Below are positions 7,225 through 9,998 of a stretch of 9,998 nt of DNA, one piece after another. The DNA is from Lysobacteraceae bacterium (GTDB lineage Bacteria > Pseudomonadota > Gammaproteobacteria > Xanthomonadales > Rhodanobacteraceae): assembly GCA_018971925.1 (NCBI GenBank), contig JAGWZT010000042.1:1-9998 (forward strand). Direction: 5' to 3'. How positions within the stretch are numbered: the stretch's first letter is position 1; every line of letters begins with the position of its first letter. The translations under genes and the position numbers were made by a program. A model generated the notes under the pieces. The model was given only the letters and a program-made list of their open reading frames with translations. It was not told the origin of the DNA and did not search any database.

Positions 7225-7979
7225 ACCCCGCGGCCATCGATCTGGCGGTCATCGGCGGTACCGGCGTCTACGCGTTTCCGGGGTTGCAGCACGCGCGGCG
7301 CCATCGGGTTTCAACCCGTTGGGGCGAGCCGTCCTCGGCGATCGTGGTGGGCGAAGTGGAGGGCAAGTGCGTCGCGTTCCTCGCGCGCCACGGCGAAGGT
7401 CACACCCTCGCACCGCACCGCATCAACTACCGCGCCAACATCGACGCGTTGCACGAACTCGGCGTGCGGCGCGTGGTCGGCGTGAACGCGGTGGGCGGCA
7501 TCCGCGAGGACATGGGGCCGCGGGTGCTGGCGATTCCGGACCAGTTGATCGACTACACCACGGGCCGTACCTCGAGTTTCTGCGATGCCGAAGGCGAAGC
7601 AGTCCTGCATGCCGAATTCGGTGAGCCTTACACGGAATCACTGCGGCGCGGCTTGCTGGAAGCCGCGCATCGTGCGCGCATTGCAGTGGTCGCCGGTGGT
7701 TGTTACGGCACCACGCAGGGACCGCGTCTGGAAACCCGCGCAGAAATCGCGCGCATGCGCCGCGACGGCTGCGACCTGGTCGGCATGACCGGCATGCCGG
7801 AAGCCGCTTTGGCGCGCGAGCGCGGCCAGGACTACGCCTGCATCGCCGTCGTTGCCAACTGGGCGGCGGGTTGCGGTCCTGATCCGGACGCGCCGATCAG
7901 TCTCGAAGAGATCCACGCCCATCTTGCGGCGGCGACCGGGCAGGTCCCGGCGATCGTGCGTGCACTTCTCGCGGTTTGA
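7221..7979 (+). CDS. S-methyl-5'-thioinosine phosphorylase (MTAP/PNP family)
   Basis: Trimeric-type nucleoside phosphorylase, 252 residues, related to methylthioadenosine phosphorylase and most like the methylthioinosine-specific enzyme described in Pseudomonas aeruginosa (PA3004). It would split 5'-methylthioinosine with phosphate to hypoxanthine and methylthioribose-1-phosphate. Visible motifs are IGGTGVY at 11-17 and ARHGEGHTLAPHRINYRAN at 55-73 (phosphate site), NAVGGIREDMGP at 89-100, GTTQGPRLETRAEI at 163-176, and GMTGMPEA at 188-195. At the base-contacting position, adenine-specific MTAPs carry Asp (TDYD-type motif). Here it is Asn213 in VVANWAAG, as expected for a 6-oxopurine substrate. 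ATG 7221 overlaps the hpt stop (ATGA), and GGAGGG at 7209-7214 is a strong ribosome binding site. The assignment over plain MTAP or PNP rests on this motif and on the neighbouring genes. Confidence 0.9.
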   Translation: MNPAAIDLAVIGGTGVYAFPGLQHARRHRVSTRWGEPSSAIVVGEVEGKCVAFLARHGEGHTLAPHRINYRANIDALHELGVRRVVGVNAVGGIREDMGPRVLAIPDQLIDYTTGRTSSFCDAEGEAVLHAEFGEPYTESLRRGLLEAAHRARIAVVAGGCYGTTQGPRLETRAEIARMRRDGCDLVGMTGMPEAALARERGQDYACIAVVANWAAGCGPDPDAPISLEEIHAHLAAATGQVPAIVRALLAV

Positions 7980-7986
7980 GCGAACG

Positions 7987-8003
7987 GCGTCACGAAATGA
8001 CGC
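7987..8003 (+). terminator. Short stem-loop after the nagZ-hpt-phosphorylase operon
   Basis: GCGTCA-CGAAA-TGACGC is a perfect 6-bp stem with a 5-base loop starting 8 bases past the phosphorylase stop. Its position suits an operon end, but the following bases (TTGCGCG) are not a T-run, so it would be weak. It also abuts the candidate cold-shock promoter -35 and shares TGAC/GTCA half-sites with GTGAC at 8010-8014, so an operator is the alternative reading. Confidence 0.3.
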
Positions 8004-8032
8004 TTGCGCGTGACAAAAACCCGGCTGATACT
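8004..8032 (+). promoter_or_regulatory. Candidate promoter and leader of the cold-shock gene
   Basis: TTGCGC (8004-8009) and GATACT (8027-8032) are 17 bases apart, the ideal sigma-70 spacing, though each hexamer matches consensus only partly (3 and 4 of 6). Transcription from about 8039 would give a 50-base leader with a near-perfect palindrome AACGA-A-TCGTT at 8060-8070, then AAGGGG (8076-8081) eight bases before ATG 8090. Cold-shock genes often carry structured leaders; this one is shorter than the enterobacterial cspA leader. Confidence 0.33.
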
Positions 8033-8089
8033 CAACCCCGCGGCAGGTACAGGCCGCGAAACGAATCGTTGCGAAAAGGGGTTCCGGAA

Positions 8090-8323
8090 ATGGCAGTGGG
8101 TACGGTGAAGTGGTTCAACGACGCCAAGGGCTTCGGATTCATTACACCCGATGGCGGTGGCGCCGACGTGTTCGTGCATTTTTCCGCGATCAAGGCGCAG
8201 GGGTTCCGCAGCCTCAAGGAAGGCCAGCGCGTCAGGTTCGAGATCGTGCAGGGCCCCAAGGGCATGCAAGCTTCGGAAGTGATGCCGGAAGAGGCGCAGG
8301 CTTCGGCCGCGCCGGCCGCCTAG
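8090..8323 (+). CDS. Cold-shock domain protein, CspA family
   Basis: Small single-stranded nucleic-acid-binding protein, 77 residues, with one cold-shock (OB-fold) domain over residues 1-66. MAVGTVKWFNDAKGFGFI contains RNP1 (KGFGFI, 13-18), and VFVHF at 27-31 is RNP2. SAIKAQGFRSLKEGQRVRFE and GPKGMQASEV complete the domain. An 11-residue Ala-rich tail (EEAQASAAPAA) extends beyond the usual CspA end, which is common in Xanthomonadales and beta-proteobacterial Csps. These proteins melt RNA secondary structure in the cytoplasm; many copies are not actually cold-induced. ATG 8090 has AAGGGG eight bases upstream. The open frame runs back to 7976, but that segment lacks cold-shock homology and covers the likely promoter. 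The gene stands alone with its own leader and faces the ABC exporter gene tail to tail. Which csp paralogue it is cannot be told. Confidence 0.94.
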   Translation: MAVGTVKWFNDAKGFGFITPDGGGADVFVHFSAIKAQGFRSLKEGQRVRFEIVQGPKGMQASEVMPEEAQASAAPAA

Positions 8324-8338
8324 CCCTCATGAATCGAA

Positions 8339-8359
8339 GCGACCCTTGCAGAGGGTTGC
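8339..8359 (+). terminator. Stem-loop after the cold-shock gene
   Basis: GCGACCCT (8339-8346) pairs with AGGGTTGC (8352-8359), eight pairs including one G-T wobble, around the loop TGCAG, starting 15 bases after the cold-shock stop. Only two T residues follow, so termination efficiency is uncertain. The rest of the 154-base gap to the ABC exporter stop (8324-8477) holds one more small hairpin, TGCGG-CCGA-CCGCA at 8432-8445, and no gene that I can support. Confidence 0.4.
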
Positions 8360-8477
8360 TTGGAACGCCGGGCTTCGGGGCAGTTTGCCACGGATGGCTA
8401 TTTGCAAGTCCGCATGTGCTGTAATCGGTTTTGCGGCCGACCGCATCATTTCGCTGCGGCGATGGATGATCGCGTGG

Positions 8478-9998
8478 CTACGCCGCGAATTGCAGCCGCG
8501 CCAATTCCGCATACAGACCGCCTTCGCGCAGCAGCGCGTCGTGGTTGCCGTCGGCGACGATGCGGCCTTGATCCATCACCACGATCCGATCGGCGCGTTG
8601 CACCGTCGCCAGCCGGTGCGCGATCACCAGCGTCGTGCGGTTCTTCATCAAGTTGGCCATCGCCATCTGTACGATCCGCTCGGACTCGGAATCCAGCGAG
8701 GACGTGGCTTCATCCAGGATCAAAATCGGCGGATCGCGCAGGATCGCCCGTGCGATCGCCAGCCGCTGCCGTTCGCCGCCGGACAACTTCACTCCGTTCT
8801 CTCCGATCGCCGTGGCATAGCCCTCCGGCAGGCGCCGAATGAACTCGTCCGCATAGGCGGCCTTCGCCGCCTCGACCACCTCCCGCTCGGTCGCGGACGG
8901 CTTGCCGTAGGCGATGTTATTCCGCACGGAATCATCGAACAGGACCGTGCTTTGCGAGACGATCCCGATTTGCCGGCGCAGGGATGCGAGCGTACCCTCT
9001 CGGATATCCTGCCCATCGAGCAGGATGGCGCCCTCCGTGGGATCATAAAACCGAGGCACCAAACTGACCAGCGTGCTTTTGCCCGCTCCGCTGCTGCCGA
9101 CCAGAGCCACCACCTCCCCGGCCTTGACCGTCAGATCGATCCCGTCCAGCGCAGGTTTGTCCGTGCCTTCGTACCGAAACACCACCCCTTTGAACTCCAC
9201 GGCCCGATTGAGGGCCGGCAGTTCCCGACGTCCTCGATCCCGCGCCTGCTCCGTGTCCAAATCCAGCACGGCGAAGACCCGCTCCGCACCGGCCAGTGCC
9301 TGCTGCACCGTATTGTTCGCCCCGGCCAGGCGCCGGATCGGGGTATAGGCCATGAACATCGCGGCCAGGAACGAAAAGAAGGCCCCCGGCGTCATGGCGC
9401 CATGGATCACCAGATAGCCGCCGTACCAAATGATGGCCGCCACTCCCACGACCCCGATCACTTCCATGTGCGACGAGGCCAGAGAGGACACTTGAATCGC
9501 CTTCATGGCTGTCCGCAGATAAGCCTTGTTGCTGCGCGCAAAGCGCTCCGTCTCGGCTTCTTCGCAGCCGAACGCCTTCACGATCCGGATGCCGGTCAAC
9601 GACTCCTGCAGCGAGGAGGTCATATCCCCGACTTGTTCCTGCCCGCTCGAGGCCAAGCCCCTCAGCCGCTTCCCCATACGGACCATCGTGATCGAGGAAA
9701 TCGGCACCACCACGATCGAGACGGCCGCCAGTTTCCAGTTTTGATAGAAGATCACGCCCAACATGGCCAGAAACGTCAACCCCTGCTGGAACAAATCCTT
9801 GAGCACCCCGGCGACGGCGTTGGCCATGAGGCTGACATCGTTGAAGACGCGGGACATCAGACGGCCGGAGGTATTGGCATCGTGAAAGCCGACGGGCAGC
9901 CGCATGAGATGGAGAAACAATTCCTCACGGATGTCCGCCACTGCACGCGTGCCCACATAGTTCATCAGGTAGCTTTGCCCGTAGTTGAACAGGCCCTT
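8478..9998 (-). CDS. MsbA-like ABC exporter, 5' end cut by the window edge
   Basis: Half-size ABC exporter with fused membrane and ATPase domains; 506 residues are visible and the frame stays open to base 9998. ATG at 9965 is internal: the upstream codons read KGLFNYGQSYL, normal for this family, so about 70-90 N-terminal residues lie outside. Numbering from that internal Met: the membrane domain runs to about 235 (VADIREELFLHL, TMs near 62-92 and 167-210). The ATPase domain has Walker A GSSGAGKST at 290-298, Q-loop VSQ at 336-338, signature LSGGERQR at 394-401, Walker B ILILDEATSSLD at 414-425 and His-switch AHR at 449-451. All catalytic residues are present. MsbA flips lipid A across the inner membrane; the membrane half (TPIRRLAGANNTVQQ) fits that group. 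The C-terminal end (YAELARLQFAA) recalls another exporter subgroup, and base composition changes near 8740. No lpxK follows. Confidence 0.85.
   Translation of the reverse strand, partial: KGLFNYGQSYLMNYVGTRAVADIREELFLHLMRLPVGFHDANTSGRLMSRVFNDVSLMANAVAGVLKDLFQQGLTFLAMLGVIFYQNWKLAAVSIVVVPISSITMVRMGKRLRGLASSGQEQVGDMTSSLQESLTGIRIVKAFGCEEAETERFARSNKAYLRTAMKAIQVSSLASSHMEVIGVVGVAAIIWYGGYLVIHGAMTPGAFFSFLAAMFMAYTPIRRLAGANNTVQQALAGAERVFAVLDLDTEQARDRGRRELPALNRAVEFKGVVFRYEGTDKPALDGIDLTVKAGEVVALVGSSGAGKSTLVSLVPRFYDPTEGAILLDGQDIREGTLASLRRQIGIVSQSTVLFDDSVRNNIAYGKPSATEREVVEAAKAAYADEFIRRLPEGYATAIGENGVKLSGGERQRLAIARAILRDPPILILDEATSSLDSESERIVQMAMANLMKNRTTLVIAHRLATVQRADRIVVMDQGRIVADGNHDALLREGGLYAELARLQFAA
8735..8765. 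other. Composition breakpoint inside the ABC exporter gene
   Basis: By my own scan, CGCG occurs 7 times in 8478-8760 but only 6 times in 8761-9998; the phosphorylase gene alone (759 bases) has about 26. The last CGCG of the dense side is at 8735-8738, and the next is at 8892. Codon choice changes at about the same place: the gene's 3' end favours GCG, GGC and GAA like the rest of the window, while the part beyond uses much more GCC, GGG and GAG. The point lies between the ABC signature and Walker B motifs, where unrelated exporters share sequence. It marks either an assembly join or a recombination junction; the exact base cannot be fixed by eye. Confidence 0.55.

Noticed and set aside
7976..8089. 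A 38-residue N-terminal extension of the cold-shock protein from an upstream TTG
   Set aside because: The extension has no cold-shock similarity and covers the leader; ATG 8090 has a good ribosome site and the normal family start.
8360..8842. A plus-strand open frame of 160 codons over the csp-exporter gap and the exporter 3' end
   Set aside because: Most of it is antisense to conserved ABC ATPase sequence; no domain or ribosome site.
9963..9965. ATG at 9965 as the true start of the ABC exporter
   Set aside because: The frame remains open to the window edge, and the upstream codons (KGLFNYGQSYL) continue family-like sequence; a start here would remove the first membrane helices.

Overview
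The window is about 10 kb of GC-rich bacterial DNA that is almost fully coding. It reads as ordinary chromosomal housekeeping sequence from a gammaproteobacterium, most likely Xanthomonadales (Rhodanobacteraceae- or Lysobacter-like). The reasons are the lemA - TPM protein - second TPM protein trio, the nagZ - hpt - methylthioinosine phosphorylase cluster, and strong use of GCG, GGC and GAA codons with very frequent CGCG tetramers. The lineage is inferred from gene content and composition, not from a database search. I see no RNA genes, insertion sequences, prophage genes or CRISPR arrays.

Layout, left to right. (1) 1-2144, plus strand: a lemA lipoprotein gene, an exported TPM-domain protein with a Gly-rich tail (ygcG type), and a small cytoplasmic TPM protein that starts inside the stop codon of its neighbour (TGATG). 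A REP-like palindrome and a second hairpin lie between lemA and the TPM gene. They are probably why an over-long N-terminus could be annotated there. (2) 2153-4255, minus strand: a YyaL/SPATA20-type thioredoxin-domain protein (DUF255), converging on the TPM operon with an 8-base gap. (3) 4356-5564, plus strand: an RlmI-type 23S rRNA methyltransferase, divergent from yyaL across about 100 bases. (4) 5648-7979, plus strand: nagZ, hpt and an S-methyl-5'-thioinosine phosphorylase gene, joined by two ATGA overlaps. The last two form a salvage path: methylthioinosine gives hypoxanthine, which gives IMP. NagZ recycles cell-wall sugar. (5) 8090-8323, plus strand: a cold-shock protein with its own leader. 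(6) 8478 to beyond 9998, minus strand: an MsbA-like ABC exporter cut by the window edge.

The most unusual signal is in the last gene. Its final ~260-280 bases look like the rest of the window (CGCG-rich, GCG/GGC/GAA codons). From about 8740 to the window end the same open frame changes style: CGCG almost disappears, and GCC, GGG and GAG become common. The switch falls in the conserved ABC signature/Walker B block. This fits either a chimeric assembly joined in a conserved stretch or a gene mosaic created by recombination with a foreign msbA, possibly Nitrospira-like. Apart from this and the REP-like element, I find no convincing new biological system here.
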